Source: Fervidobacterium thailandense
GTDB taxonomy: Bacteria > Thermotogota > Thermotogae > Thermotogales > Fervidobacteriaceae
Assembly: GCF_001719065.1 (NCBI RefSeq)
Contig: NZ_LWAF01000001.1
Location: 222,003 to 286,002, forward strand
DNA: 64,000 nt
Direction: 5' to 3'
Shown: positions 1-8,554 of the stretch, piece by piece
Layout of the letters: each line of letters opens with the position of its first letter
Numbering within the stretch: the first letter of the stretch is position 1
Notes under the pieces: model-generated
The model's database searches: none
Told to the model about the DNA's origin: nothing
What the model saw: only the letters and a program-made list of their open reading frames with translations
Program-made: the position numbers and the translations under genes

Positions 1-99
1 GTGCACCAATATTCCTTAAATTTAAGCCAAGATCGTGAATTTTTCCTAATTTCGCGTGGATGCTCATATATTCGGCCCCTTTCACTGGAGGGATTCAAA

Positions 100-432
100 T
101 TGGATGAAGAGTGGTCGGATTTGATGGAGCATCTGGACGAAGAATTGAAAGAAGTATCGTGTCCCGAGTGCATCAGATGTGGATGGTGTTGTAAACAAAC
201 CGTGTGTTATTACGGAGAATGGGATTATCAAAAGTGGCAGTGTAAGTTCCTTACGGATGACAATCTGTGCTCCAAGTATGATGAAATCGTGAGGTACGAA
301 TCACAACTCGGTTTGGATCCAGGACTTTTTGGAAGTGGTTGTTGTCTGAATTTTATGAACCCTTACCGAGTAAAAATAATGCTGGAGTCCCAACAAGGAG
401 GCCGTTGTGAGGAAAATGAAGCTAACGGTTGA
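100..432 (+). CDS. Small cysteine-cluster protein, YkgJ-like metal-binding family
   Basis: About 110 residues with a dense cysteine pattern: CPECIRCGWCC near residues 41-51, then single cysteines in TVCYY, WQCKF and NLCSKY and a GCC near the end. This spacing resembles the YkgJ-type putative zinc- or iron-chelating domain, whose biochemical role is not settled. The frame is open back to base 1, but a GGAGGG at 87-92 sits 7 bases before an in-frame TTG at 100, so I place the start there and treat the gene as complete; a start further upstream cannot be excluded. Its 3' end overlaps the HD-GYP gene by 26 bases, which suggests translational coupling and a shared job. The family call is moderate and the function unknown. 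Confidence 0.6.
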   Translation: MDEEWSDLMEHLDEELKEVSCPECIRCGWCCKQTVCYYGEWDYQKWQCKFLTDDNLCSKYDEIVRYESQLGLDPGLFGSGCCLNFMNPYRVKIMLESQQGGRCEENEANG

Positions 433-2119
433 TGCGCTTAGAAGGAACGTTTTGAACCGAAACCTCAAGCTCGCACTTGTTGTCGTACTTTTTGTTGCAG
501 TCATTTTTGCAATATTTATGCAGTACTACATCTCCGAAAGTCTCAGAAAAGATATCAGGATGCTCGATGAATCATTTAAAAGTCTGCTCGAATATTTTTG
601 CAAGGCTCTGGAAGCCCAAAGTGTTGAGTATATAAAATTCGTAGAATCTGAGATAGAGTTCGTCGCAACCCTTGTGAAAAACGTTCCTGAGTTGGAAACA
701 TTGCGGGAAATCAAGAACTTTTACATCTCGAACTTGCCACCAGCGCTAAACAACGTAGACGTGATCTTGTTGGATCGAAATGGTAAAGCAGTCATGGCCA
801 CGGGATTAGTTGGTGAACTTGATCTTACCAAGATGAAATTCAACTTGGAACAGAAAAGTGGTTTTTTCTTCGTGCCCAGCACGCGTTACCTTACATTTTT
901 TTACACGCACCAGCTGAATGGGAATTACATAACGTTGATTCTCTACCTACGGCCGGAACTTTATGAGGCATTGTTTAGATCATTCACTATGAGAACTTCA
1001 AATTACTTAAGAAACATTACAGTTTACGTGGATTCTGAGAATAAGCTTGGATTTTCCAGCCGTTCGCCTGATAATATTTTGGCGAGTTCAAAAAAATTCC
1101 CTGTGATTTCAAGAAGTATCGTTGGGGCAACGTACTATAACAGGTATCGCCTTATGTCACCTTTTCTGGACGACAGCTACATTTATTTGAAAGTGAATTT
1201 AAATTACGCTTCCTTCTTCAACTTCTTATTCGTGGGAATCATTGTTTTCGTGATAACTGTCATTGTTTCAACGGTGTTCTCCGTTAACTCGACTGTAGAA
1301 CCTTTCGTTAAAGATATCACGAGGATTGAAACGGCTGTGAAAGAGATGGGAAACACTGGAATATTGCCTCCACAGGCTGATTTCGAAATAACCGAAATAA
1401 ATGACATATACACGGCTCTTGCTTCACTTGTTCAAGAGCTTAGCGCTTCTATGGAGGAACTTGAAGCAACAAACCAAGAATTGGAGAAGGCTTACTCTGA
1501 AATCTCAAAAAAGACCGAAGAATTTAAAATGCTACTGCTCCATATGTCGGAGAGACTCGCAGCTGTTGCCGAAGGTTACGACGAAAACACCGGACAACAT
1601 ATTTACCGCGTTAAGAAGCTCAGTGGTTTGATAGCAGAAAACCTGAATCTCGAACCCGATGTGGTAGAGGCGATAAAAATGTTTGCCAGTCTGCACGACA
1701 TAGGTAAGATTTTCATACCGAAGGAAATCCTCTTGAAGCCCGGAAAATTGACACCGGAAGAGTGGGAGATCATGAAGAAACATACCGAATTCGCAAAACG
1801 AATACTGGATGTACCCGGATTTGAGCGTGCCCTGAGCATAGCATTGTATCACCACGAAAATTACGATGGTAGCGGTTATCCATTTGGTTTAAAAGGGGCC
1901 GAAATCCCCATAGAAGCTCAGATTGTTAAGATAGTCGATGTCTACGATGCGTTGAGATCCGACAGACCGTACAAGCGCGGTTACACTCATGAAGAAGCTA
2001 TGAAGATCATCTTGGAAGGTGATGGTAGAACGTTGCCACAACACTTTGCACCGGAGGTATTACAGGTTTTCAGGGAGCTTTCCGAAGTGATTAACGAAGC
2101 GTGGGAAAGCGTTAGATAG
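407..2119 (+). CDS. Membrane-bound HD-GYP domain protein (cyclic di-GMP phosphodiesterase type)
   Basis: A 570-residue sensor-effector. A short cytoplasmic tail precedes a transmembrane segment at about 20-42; an extracytoplasmic region of some 225 residues follows, then a second membrane helix at about 270-293 and a linker with a coiled coil (about 340-375). The C-terminus is a complete HD-GYP domain: HD pair H430-D431 in HDIGK, HHENYDGSGYP at about 482-492, and DVYDAL at about 511. Known HD-GYP proteins hydrolyse cyclic di-GMP to pGpG or GMP with a bound metal pair; all motif residues I can check are present, so activity is likely. The sensed signal is unknown. The GTG start has GGAGG 5 bases upstream; an ATG three codons later is an alternative. 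It is coupled to the upstream cysteine-rich gene. Confidence 0.9.
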   Translation: MRKMKLTVDALRRNVLNRNLKLALVVVLFVAVIFAIFMQYYISESLRKDIRMLDESFKSLLEYFCKALEAQSVEYIKFVESEIEFVATLVKNVPELETLREIKNFYISNLPPALNNVDVILLDRNGKAVMATGLVGELDLTKMKFNLEQKSGFFFVPSTRYLTFFYTHQLNGNYITLILYLRPELYEALFRSFTMRTSNYLRNITVYVDSENKLGFSSRSPDNILASSKKFPVISRSIVGATYYNRYRLMSPFLDDSYIYLKVNLNYASFFNFLFVGIIVFVITVIVSTVFSVNSTVEPFVKDITRIETAVKEMGNTGILPPQADFEITEINDIYTALASLVQELSASMEELEATNQELEKAYSEISKKTEEFKMLLLHMSERLAAVAEGYDENTGQHIYRVKKLSGLIAENLNLEPDVVEAIKMFASLHDIGKIFIPKEILLKPGKLTPEEWEIMKKHTEFAKRILDVPGFERALSIALYHHENYDGSGYPFGLKGAEIPIEAQIVKIVDVYDALRSDRPYKRGYTHEEAMKIILEGDGRTLPQHFAPEVLQVFRELSEVINEAWESVR

Positions 2120-2122
2120 TAC

Positions 2123-2150
2123 TTGACATATAACTTTGGTATGGTACAAT
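2123..2150 (+). promoter_or_regulatory. Strong sigma-A type promoter for rpsB
   Basis: TTGACA at 2123-2128 and TACAAT at 2145-2150 are separated by 16 bases. It starts right after the stop of the HD-GYP gene and leaves a leader of about 115 bases before rpsB. Confidence 0.8.
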
Positions 2151-2186
2151 TCATTTCCGATGCCCATTACGCACGCCAGGCCGTTT

Positions 2187-2224
2187 CCCACCTCGGTGCT
2201 TTGGGTTAAACCAAAGTCGGTGGG
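2187..2224 (+). promoter_or_regulatory. Structured rpsB leader hairpin
   Basis: Two nested stems can be read directly: CCCACC (2187-2192) with GGTGGG (2219-2224), and CTTTGG (2199-2204) with CCAAAG (2211-2216) around a GTTAAA loop. There is no U-tract, so it is not a terminator. Leaders upstream of rpsB are used for autoregulation by S2 in other bacteria; the same role here is an inference. Confidence 0.6.
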
Positions 2225-2271
2225 TGAGAGGATGGCGGAGGCGTAAAACCAAATCTTGTGGAGGTGTAGGT

Positions 2272-3048
2272 ATGCCGGTAGTGACGATGAAACAGCTTCT
2301 TGAAGCGGGAGTCCACTTTGGGCACAGAACCCAGAGATGGAACCCGAAGATGAAACCGTACATCTACGGTGCCAGGAAAGGTATCTACATCATCGATCTG
2401 CAGAAAACTGTTAAGCTTCTGGATGAGGCTTATGATTTCGTAAGGGATGTTGCGAGTCGTGGAGGAACGATCCTGTTCGTTGGCACCAAGAAGCAGGCGC
2501 AGATGGTCGTAAAGAAAGAAGCGGAAAGGTGCGGAGGCTTCTACGTAAACAACAGGTGGCTTGGCGGTCTTTTGACCAACTTCCAAACCATCCAGACCAG
2601 GATCCAAAGGTTGAAGGAACTCGAAGAGATGGAAGCCAACGGTGAACTTGACAAGCTTCCAAAGAAAGAGCAGAGTAAGCTAAGAAAAACTCTTGAAAAG
2701 CTCAGAAAGAACCTCGGCGGCGTCAAAAACATGAAGGGACTTCCCGATGTTGTTTTCATCGTGGATCCTCGGAAGGAAAAGATTGCCGTTCAGGAAGCTA
2801 ATTACCTCAAGATCCCAATCGTTGCAATGGTCGATACTAACTGCGATCCTGATCCGATCGATTATGTGATACCGTCAAACGACGATGCAATAAGGGCCAT
2901 CGCCCTGATAACGAGTAAGATCGCCGATGCGTATCTTGAGGGCCGCGAAGGTGTGCCTTACAGCCCAGAGGCGGCAACCGAGAGTGCAGAAGTGCCTGAA
3001 GAAATTGAAATTAGCGTTCCGGAAGACTTGGATGAGGAAGAAATCTGA
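2272..3048 (+). CDS. rpsB: 30S ribosomal protein S2
   Basis: A 258-residue S2 protein with the family opening ([20 protein letters not shown]), the VGTKKQAQ and NNRWLGG segments and the VFIVDPRKE motif, followed by an acidic C-terminal tail rich in glutamate. The frame extends upstream to 2224, but the ATG at 2272 has GGAGGTG at 2260-2266 and gives the family's normal N-terminus. In many bacteria tsf follows rpsB; here a terminator follows instead, so rpsB is transcribed alone from its own promoter, as far as can be seen. Confidence 0.97.
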   Translation: MPVVTMKQLLEAGVHFGHRTQRWNPKMKPYIYGARKGIYIIDLQKTVKLLDEAYDFVRDVASRGGTILFVGTKKQAQMVVKKEAERCGGFYVNNRWLGGLLTNFQTIQTRIQRLKELEEMEANGELDKLPKKEQSKLRKTLEKLRKNLGGVKNMKGLPDVVFIVDPRKEKIAVQEANYLKIPIVAMVDTNCDPDPIDYVIPSNDDAIRAIALITSKIADAYLEGREGVPYSPEAATESAEVPEEIEISVPEDLDEEEI

Positions 3049-3096
3049 AGCTCGAAAACTGTTAACAATCGTAAGTTTTTCAATAACGTTATGGTG

Positions 3097-3131
3097 GCGG
3101 GTAGACTGTTCGGGTCTACCCGCTTTTGTTT
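3097..3131 (+). terminator. Intrinsic terminator after rpsB
   Basis: A 10-base perfect stem, GCGGGTAGAC (3097-3106) with GTCTACCCGC (3114-3123), 7-base loop, followed by TTTTGTTT. Confidence 0.9.
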
Positions 3132-3146
3132 CGGTAACCCCCACCC

Positions 3147-3174
3147 TTGACAAAATAAGCTTTAATGTTATAAT
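3147..3174 (+). promoter_or_regulatory. Promoter of the hrcA-grpE-dnaJ operon
   Basis: TTGACA at 3147-3152 and TATAAT at 3169-3174 with a 16-base spacer, a consensus housekeeping promoter. The CIRCE operator starts 4 bases downstream, over the expected transcription start. Confidence 0.9.
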
Positions 3175-3178
3175 CTTG

Positions 3179-3205
3179 TTAGCAAACAATGAATTGGATT
3201 GCTAA
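3179..3205 (+). promoter_or_regulatory. CIRCE operator (HrcA binding site)
   Basis: The inverted repeat TTAGCAAAC - 9 bases - GATTGCTAA matches the CIRCE consensus TTAGCACTC-N9-GAGTGCTAA in the outer six bases of both arms and in spacing. It lies between the promoter and the gene for its own repressor, so autoregulation by HrcA is expected. Confidence 0.93.
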
Positions 3206-3253
3206 CTCGTGTGATAATTCCCTCGAAAACGGGTGTACCTGGAGGGAAACGAT

Positions 3254-4279
3254 ATGGATTTGACGGAACGCCAGAAGAAGGTGTTGTACTGTATCGTCAA
3301 AGAGTACATCAGCAGCAAAACTCCGGTGAGTTCGAAACGTGTGCTAGAGACAGCTACCATTGAGCGTTCCGGGGCCACAATTCGTAACGACATGAATCGC
3401 TTGATGAAACTGGGTTATATATACCAACCACACACGTCGGCTGGGCGCGTGCCAACCGACAAAGGTCTCAGATTTTACGTCAACGAATTGCTGAAGATCA
3501 GGGAGGAAATCCGTCAAAGAGGTACACAAGTTGAAACCGTTGCAAGATTCCCGATAGGTGACATGGAAAAGGTGCTCACCGGGGCAGCGAAGCTGCTGAG
3601 CTCTTCAACGAAGGGGTTTGTCGTTATTGAAAAACCAAGTCCGCTGAATTTGAGAATAAAGAGGATAGTGATAACACCTGTCAGCAAGACGTTCTCGATC
3701 GCCAACGTGGTAACCACACTCGGCCTGAGTTCTTCCATACCTTTATCCCATGCAGAAATTGATGATCTAACGGAAATTGAACGTGTTTTAAATAAGATGA
3801 TGAGCGGGATTACACTGAGTGAGTTCAAAGCCAAGTTAAAGACGGTGCTTTCGAAGGTGTCGGAGCTCACTGACTTCATCAGCGAAAATACGACCAAGGG
3901 ATTCATTGATATTGTTGAAAGATTATCTTTCGAATCTTATGAAGACTACATACACGTTGGCCTTGCCAATTTAGTTGCCAACGAGAGGGTACGCGAGGAT
4001 AAGATTCATCACCTTATCGCTTATGTTTCAAGCGATACGTTTTTCAAAGAACTCTTTGAGTTGAAGGACGGTATTTACATAGGTAAAGAACACGGTCTGA
4101 AGTTCCTCGAAGATTTTTCCATCATCATTGATAGATTCAAACTCGAAGAACGACCTCTTGGCAGGGTTGCTACCATCTTTGATAAGTATGGTGACTACGA
4201 TAGCGTGATCGAAAGTTTCGAATACATGTTGAACAGGTTATCCGAGTATTTTACCGTTGTCTCAAGAAATGTAGAGTAG
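3254..4279 (+). CDS. hrcA: Heat-inducible transcription repressor HrcA
   Basis: A 341-residue HrcA. The N-terminus is the winged-helix DNA-binding domain (LTERQKKVLYCIVKEYI, ERSGATIRNDMNRL and PHTSAGRVPTDKGLRFYV are hallmark segments), followed by the GAF-like ligand domain. HrcA represses chaperone genes at CIRCE and needs GroEL to fold into its active form. The ATG at 3254 lies 8 bases after GGAGG (3241-3245); an earlier GTG at 3233 has no such site. It is the first gene of an operon with grpE and dnaJ and lies directly behind a CIRCE element. Confidence 0.97.
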   Translation: MDLTERQKKVLYCIVKEYISSKTPVSSKRVLETATIERSGATIRNDMNRLMKLGYIYQPHTSAGRVPTDKGLRFYVNELLKIREEIRQRGTQVETVARFPIGDMEKVLTGAAKLLSSSTKGFVVIEKPSPLNLRIKRIVITPVSKTFSIANVVTTLGLSSSIPLSHAEIDDLTEIERVLNKMMSGITLSEFKAKLKTVLSKVSELTDFISENTTKGFIDIVERLSFESYEDYIHVGLANLVANERVREDKIHHLIAYVSSDTFFKELFELKDGIYIGKEHGLKFLEDFSIIIDRFKLEERPLGRVATIFDKYGDYDSVIESFEYMLNRLSEYFTVVSRNVE

Positions 4280-4319
4280 TGTAAACAGTCCTGGAAAGCC
4301 ATCGAAGGAGGTGTTAACG

Positions 4320-4925
4320 ATGTGGGAAACGGAAAAGAAAATAAATGGTGAACCTATGGAAAGCGTAGATCAAGGTACGGAACATGTTCAGGAAAAACCA
4401 GCGGAGGGAGCCGGAGAAACTCAAGAAGTTCCGAATCTGGAAGAGGAGAACAAGTTACTCAAAGAGAAAGTAACCGAGCTTGAATCGCAACTAAAAGAGA
4501 TACAGAACGCGGCGAGGATAATAAAGGCGAATTTCGAGAACTACAAGCTTGACGTGGAAAGACAGATCCGCGAGGTCTCGAAAAGCTCCGTTTTGAGATT
4601 TGTAAAGATCCTTCTCCCGGTTGTCGACGATTTCAAACGCGCCTTTGCATACTATGAGCAGACCAAAGACCTGGAGGAGTTTTACAAGGGAATCACGAAG
4701 ATTTACGAGAAGTTTTTGAAGATCCTCGAAAACGAAGGCCTCAAGGTTATTGACACCTCTGGAAAATTCGATCCGTTCCTCCACGAAGCTTTCGAAAAGG
4801 AAGAGCGCGATGACGTGGAGGAATACACAATTTTAAGTGTTATTGAAGATGGTTACATCTTCAACGGTCAGGTGGTGAAACCGGCCAAGGTCAAGGTCTC
4901 GGTGAGACCGAGAGAACAAAAGTGA
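4320..4925 (+). CDS. grpE: Nucleotide exchange factor GrpE
   Basis: A 201-residue GrpE: a charged, low-complexity N-terminus, a long coiled coil (about 40-100), then the beta-rich head ending in the signature around [16 protein letters not shown]. GrpE drives ADP release from DnaK. The ATG at 4320 has GGAGG about 8 bases upstream. It sits 40 bases after hrcA and 10 bases before dnaJ. dnaK itself is not in the operon, so the partner chaperone must be encoded elsewhere. Confidence 0.96.
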   Translation: MWETEKKINGEPMESVDQGTEHVQEKPAEGAGETQEVPNLEEENKLLKEKVTELESQLKEIQNAARIIKANFENYKLDVERQIREVSKSSVLRFVKILLPVVDDFKRAFAYYEQTKDLEEFYKGITKIYEKFLKILENEGLKVIDTSGKFDPFLHEAFEKEERDDVEEYTILSVIEDGYIFNGQVVKPAKVKVSVRPREQK

Positions 4926-4935
4926 GGTGTCCGCG

Positions 4936-6057
4936 ATGCCTAAAAAGGACTACTACGAAATACTGGGCGTTCCGAGAAACGCCTCAGATGAGGAAATAAA
5001 GGCTGCTTACAAGAGACTTGTGAAGGAATGGCACCCTGACAAACAACCCGAGGAACGCAAAAAGTACGCAGAGCAAAAATTCAAAGAAATACAAGAAGCC
5101 TATGAGGTGCTTTCGGATCCTCAGAAGAGAGCTATGTACGATAAGTTTGGCTACGTGGGCGAAGGTATCCCATACGAGTACCAATACACGAGTAGTGGTG
5201 GAGGTTTTGGATTCGAAGACATTTTCCGTGACTTTTTCAACGACGATATTTTCAACATATTCTTCGGAGATCAGAGAACGCAATCGCGCACACGTACGAC
5301 CTCAAGACGCACTCCTCGCAGGGGAGAGGATATCCAACTGGACGTGACTGTCACCGAGCGTGAGGTTTTTACAGGAAAGAGTGTTACCATTGAATACGAG
5401 AGGTACGAAGCTTGCGACCATTGTCGAGGCGAAGGTGTTGAACCTGGGAGTAGGAGTGTCACGTGCTCAAAGTGCCACGGAACGGGGGTTGTCAGGGAAG
5501 AAAGGCGCACACCGTTTGGTGTATTTATCAACCAGTATACTTGTGATGTTTGTGGCGGTACGGGAACAGTTCCGGGAGAGGTGTGCCACGTTTGTCATGG
5601 GACTGGGCGCGTGAGAAGGCGAAGTTCTCTGATCCTCGATATTCCCGCCGGAGTTGAGGATGGTCAAGTGTTCAAACTCCCGCGTCGTGGTAACGCTGGA
5701 CTGTACGGTGGTGAGTACGGAGATCTATACGTACGGGTCCACGTGCAAAGAACATCTGGACTGAGACGCGAGGGTGATGATATAATCGTTGATGCGACCG
5801 TTGACTACGTTACGGCTATACTTGGTGGAAAAATAAAGGTTACGCTACCAAACGGGGAACTGGTCGATGTCGAGATTCCAGCTGGCACACAGCCAAACGA
5901 GCGTATAACGGTGCGTGGCAAAGGATTCCCAAATCAACGAACAGGGCGCAGGGGAAATTTGATTGTGAACGTGAATGTGGAAATACCAAGGAGAGTTTCC
6001 AAAAAGGAAAGAGAACTGCTCGAAGAAATCGCGCGGCTCAGGGGTGTTGAAATTTGA
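4936..6057 (+). CDS. dnaJ: Chaperone protein DnaJ
   Basis: A full-length type I DnaJ of 373 residues. Residues 1-70 form the J domain with the HPD triad at 33-35; a glycine/phenylalanine-rich linker follows; then four CxxCxGxG zinc modules ([32 protein letters not shown]) and the C-terminal substrate-binding barrel. It stimulates the DnaK ATPase and delivers unfolded proteins. I use the ATG at 4936, which gives the normal [10 protein letters not shown] start. The next gene begins within its stop codon. Confidence 0.97.
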   Translation: MPKKDYYEILGVPRNASDEEIKAAYKRLVKEWHPDKQPEERKKYAEQKFKEIQEAYEVLSDPQKRAMYDKFGYVGEGIPYEYQYTSSGGGFGFEDIFRDFFNDDIFNIFFGDQRTQSRTRTTSRRTPRRGEDIQLDVTVTEREVFTGKSVTIEYERYEACDHCRGEGVEPGSRSVTCSKCHGTGVVREERRTPFGVFINQYTCDVCGGTGTVPGEVCHVCHGTGRVRRRSSLILDIPAGVEDGQVFKLPRRGNAGLYGGEYGDLYVRVHVQRTSGLRREGDDIIVDATVDYVTAILGGKIKVTLPNGELVDVEIPAGTQPNERITVRGKGFPNQRTGRRGNLIVNVNVEIPRRVSKKERELLEEIARLRGVEI

Positions 6058-7394
6058 AGCTTGAACGTTCAAAGTTGAAAGCACGTAATCGATACAAAGC
6101 ATCAGTCTCACAAGTTAGGAAGCTGATAATACTCCCAGTCATTATTGTGCTGGGGGCTCTTTTTTTCCTTTATTCGATCTCGTACGCGGATAGAACCGCC
6201 AGTTTGAAAGGTAGTTCCGAGAACGAAGCACCGAAGAACGATGTGCTTGACGTATCCTACACCGACTCGGGCGCAAAGGAGGTAAGGTTTCACAAGACCT
6301 TACCAACGGCAAAAGGTTTCATTTCAGTCGGAACATGTTACACTAGTGACGAGTTGAAATACCAGCTTTTGGTGGTCTTTTTTGATTCTAACTTCGTGGA
6401 GCAGTGGAGATTTGAATTCGGAGACACGGGTGATGAATGGGCTTTCGATGTTGTCGAGGATGAGGGGTACATCATCGTTGGGGTCACAGGCTCAAAAAAG
6501 TACGGTGTGCGCGGACGATACGACGTAGTAGTTCTGAAGTTGGACTATGCTGGAAAATTACAATGGTACCGACTTTACAGCGGGCCGGACTGGGATAGGG
6601 CTTATAAAATCGTGAAGATGCCAACTGGCTACGCGCTCGCCGGTGATAATTATTTGAAAGGTTTCGATGTGAGTACGAACTTTGGAGAACACGACTTCTG
6701 GCTTGTTGCAATAGACAAAAACGGAAACAAGCTCTGGGATCGTAGCTTTGGAGGACTTAAATGGGATAGGGCGTATGCGCTAACTTTTGTTGACGATAGG
6801 AACTTACTTGTAGTCGGGGGTTCGAGTAACTCATTCAGCGACGGTAAGCGATACGACAGTTACATTGTTGCGTACGACCTGAGTGGAAACTTGGTTTGGA
6901 GATTACCCTTGGTCATCAAAAACGGAAGTGTGTGGGTTACCGATTTAAGGACGGCCAGCGGTTCTATTTACGCCGCCGGGTACGTTGTCGAATTCGTTGC
7001 TGACGGTGGAAGAACCAATGGTGTAAGACCTGTTGAAAGAGGCTTCTTGGCAAAGATCACCTCAGCCGGTAAGTTGGAATACTTTAGGGTCTTTGGCCAG
7101 GATATAAGGTTGCATGCGTTTGATTTACTGGAAAAATCCGAAACTCACGAAACTTTTGCTGTGGCTGGATACAAGGATGTGTCCGGTTCGAAAAGGCCTT
7201 GGCTTGCGAGTGTGACCATCGACGTACAAGGAGAAATATCCCAAAATACTGTCCCGACTGAGATGAACTATGAGAACAACTACGGTATGTTTTTCGATGT
7301 ACAAGTTGTACGTAACCCCAAAAGTTTGATTTTGAGTGGAAAAAAACTCGTGAACGGCAAATTCGTAGGTATATTACGTCGGATAACCTTCTGA
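6054..7394 (+). CDS. Membrane-anchored exported protein with propeller-like repeats
   Basis: About 446 residues. One hydrophobic helix (about 24-44) acts as signal anchor; the rest is exported and rich in repeated blades: a W-(D)RAY segment following a 'GPDWDRAY' or 'GGLKWDRAY' motif appears at least twice, each followed by a hydrophobic strand ending in G-(D/G). Such blades are typical of beta-propellers of the PQQ/delta-60-repeat kind. The TTG start overlaps the dnaJ stop, so it is likely co-expressed with the heat-shock operon, suggesting (not proving) an envelope stress role. No catalytic motif is visible. Confidence 0.6.
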   Translation: MKLERSKLKARNRYKASVSQVRKLIILPVIIVLGALFFLYSISYADRTASLKGSSENEAPKNDVLDVSYTDSGAKEVRFHKTLPTAKGFISVGTCYTSDELKYQLLVVFFDSNFVEQWRFEFGDTGDEWAFDVVEDEGYIIVGVTGSKKYGVRGRYDVVVLKLDYAGKLQWYRLYSGPDWDRAYKIVKMPTGYALAGDNYLKGFDVSTNFGEHDFWLVAIDKNGNKLWDRSFGGLKWDRAYALTFVDDRNLLVVGGSSNSFSDGKRYDSYIVAYDLSGNLVWRLPLVIKNGSVWVTDLRTASGSIYAAGYVVEFVADGGRTNGVRPVERGFLAKITSAGKLEYFRVFGQDIRLHAFDLLEKSETHETFAVAGYKDVSGSKRPWLASVTIDVQGEISQNTVPTEMNYENNYGMFFDVQVVRNPKSLILSGKKLVNGKFVGILRRITF

Positions 7395-7401
7395 AAGTGT
7401 T

Positions 7402-7764
7402 TCAAACGCCGTCTTCTTTGTGGAAAAACAGGTGCGAGATTGAACCGATTACCACGCCCAAGATCATGTGAGCAAAGCCAAAAGAGGCTCCCCCCTTTGC
7501 CAATGCCGAAAGTAGAACGTGGACCGATTCAACATCCTTAAAGAGCAAGTATCCGATCAGCTGGGTTAGGAAAAATGCTCCTATCGGGGCGGCGATGTTA
7601 CACATCAACGTGGACACAAACTTTAATTCCTTACCGCACACGAAAGCCAAGATCAGAATAAAGAATTCTGGAAAAAAGCCGATTGCAAAGTTTTCAAAAA
7701 CTCTGTACACAATTGCGTAAGTCTCGGCTAAAATCAGCGTTCCAACTATCAGTGCTGTCATCAT
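7402..7764 (-). CDS. Small integral membrane protein of unknown function
   Basis: 120 residues, mostly hydrophobic, with about three to four predicted membrane helices (near 3-22, 28-45, 52-75 and 92-112) and a charged C-terminal tail. I do not recognise a family. Its ATG overlaps the TGA of the flavin reductase-like gene (ATGA), so the two are translated together. It ends 7 bases from the end of the propeller gene on the other strand. Confidence 0.6.
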   Translation of the reverse strand: MMTALIVGTLILAETYAIVYRVFENFAIGFFPEFFILILAFVCGKELKFVSTLMCNIAAPIGAFFLTQLIGYLLFKDVESVHVLLSALAKGGASFGFAHMILGVVIGSISHLFFHKEDGV

Positions 7765-8354
7765 TGCTCGTCACGCCCCAAGGTAGACTCGTTTAAAAAT
7801 CTTAAGGCATCTTCCTTCGTAAAGGATACGGAATTAACTGAATGTGCGCACGAGTAAAGATCGTTTCCCATGTACAGCAGAGTGCTCCTCCCTACTCCTG
7901 TGTTAAAGTAGTCCTCATCATAGTGGACACCGAGGATCTGTCCTACGTACAGAACATGGTCTCCAAGGGGTTCGAACTTTACCAACTTGCATTCGTAAAC
8001 GGCAACGGCCCTTTCGAGAATTGGAACGTTGAGAACATTTCCAATTGTCCACTCACCACCAGGTATCCTCGATTTATCGACCTCCCGCCCGGACAACCTG
8101 CCGAACGTGCCGGCTAACCTGTAGTCTTTAAAGTCAAGAAAGTTCAGCGAGAATTCGTGGGCTTTTTCAAGTAGTGACGAAGTAAAACGTTTTGGTGATA
8201 TGGCCACACCGTACAAAGGTGGATCGAAGGATAACTGCGTGTGCCACGCGGCGGACATAAAATTCACCACATCCCCCACCTTCACACCGACCACCGCAAC
8301 AGGGAAAGGGTAATGAAAGTAGAACTTCGAAGGATTCTTGGAAAACTTTTTCAT
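7761..8354 (-). CDS. Flavin reductase-like domain protein
   Basis: 197 residues. The sequence contains the core of the FMN-binding split-barrel flavin reductase family: PFPVAVVGV at the start, SAAWHTQLSFDPPLYGVAIS with its typical 'PP' and small-residue signature, and FSLNFLD. Relatives use or bind FMN; in anaerobes many are of unsettled electron-transfer function. Two ATG codons lie in tandem; the second (base 8354) has GGGGGG at a workable distance, while the first directly abuts it. It is coupled to a downstream small membrane protein. Confidence 0.8.
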   Translation of the reverse strand: MKKFSKNPSKFYFHYPFPVAVVGVKVGDVVNFMSAAWHTQLSFDPPLYGVAISPKRFTSSLLEKAHEFSLNFLDFKDYRLAGTFGRLSGREVDKSRIPGGEWTIGNVLNVPILERAVAVYECKLVKFEPLGDHVLYVGQILGVHYDEDYFNTGVGRSTLLYMGNDLYSCAHSVNSVSFTKEDALRFLNESTLGRDEQ

Positions 8355-8413
8355 TTTCATCCCCCCGATGGCAACTTTTACTTGCGTGAATCACGTTGAA
8401 CACGCCTACCAAA

Positions 8414-8419
8414 ATTATA
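8414..8419 (-). promoter_or_regulatory. Likely -10 box for the flavin reductase/membrane protein pair
   Basis: Reading leftward, a consensus TATAAT lies about 60 bases before the gene. No good -35 box is seen, so confidence is limited. Confidence 0.45.
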
Positions 8420-8462
8420 CCATTGTGCGCGAAAATTGTTCTATTCATTTTCCTTGCCCGTG

Positions 8463-8471
8463 TGATATAAT
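8463..8471 (+). promoter_or_regulatory. Extended -10 promoter for gatAB
   Basis: TGATATAAT is a consensus extended -10 (TGn-TATAAT) about 84 bases before gatA. No close -35 match, as is usual for extended -10 promoters. Confidence 0.6.
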
Positions 8472-8554
8472 AGCTTGTGAAATTCGTGTTCCTAGAGTTA
8501 TAGAGTGGCCGATAAGAACACCGCCGGACAACACTTTCCTGGGAGGTGTGTTTT

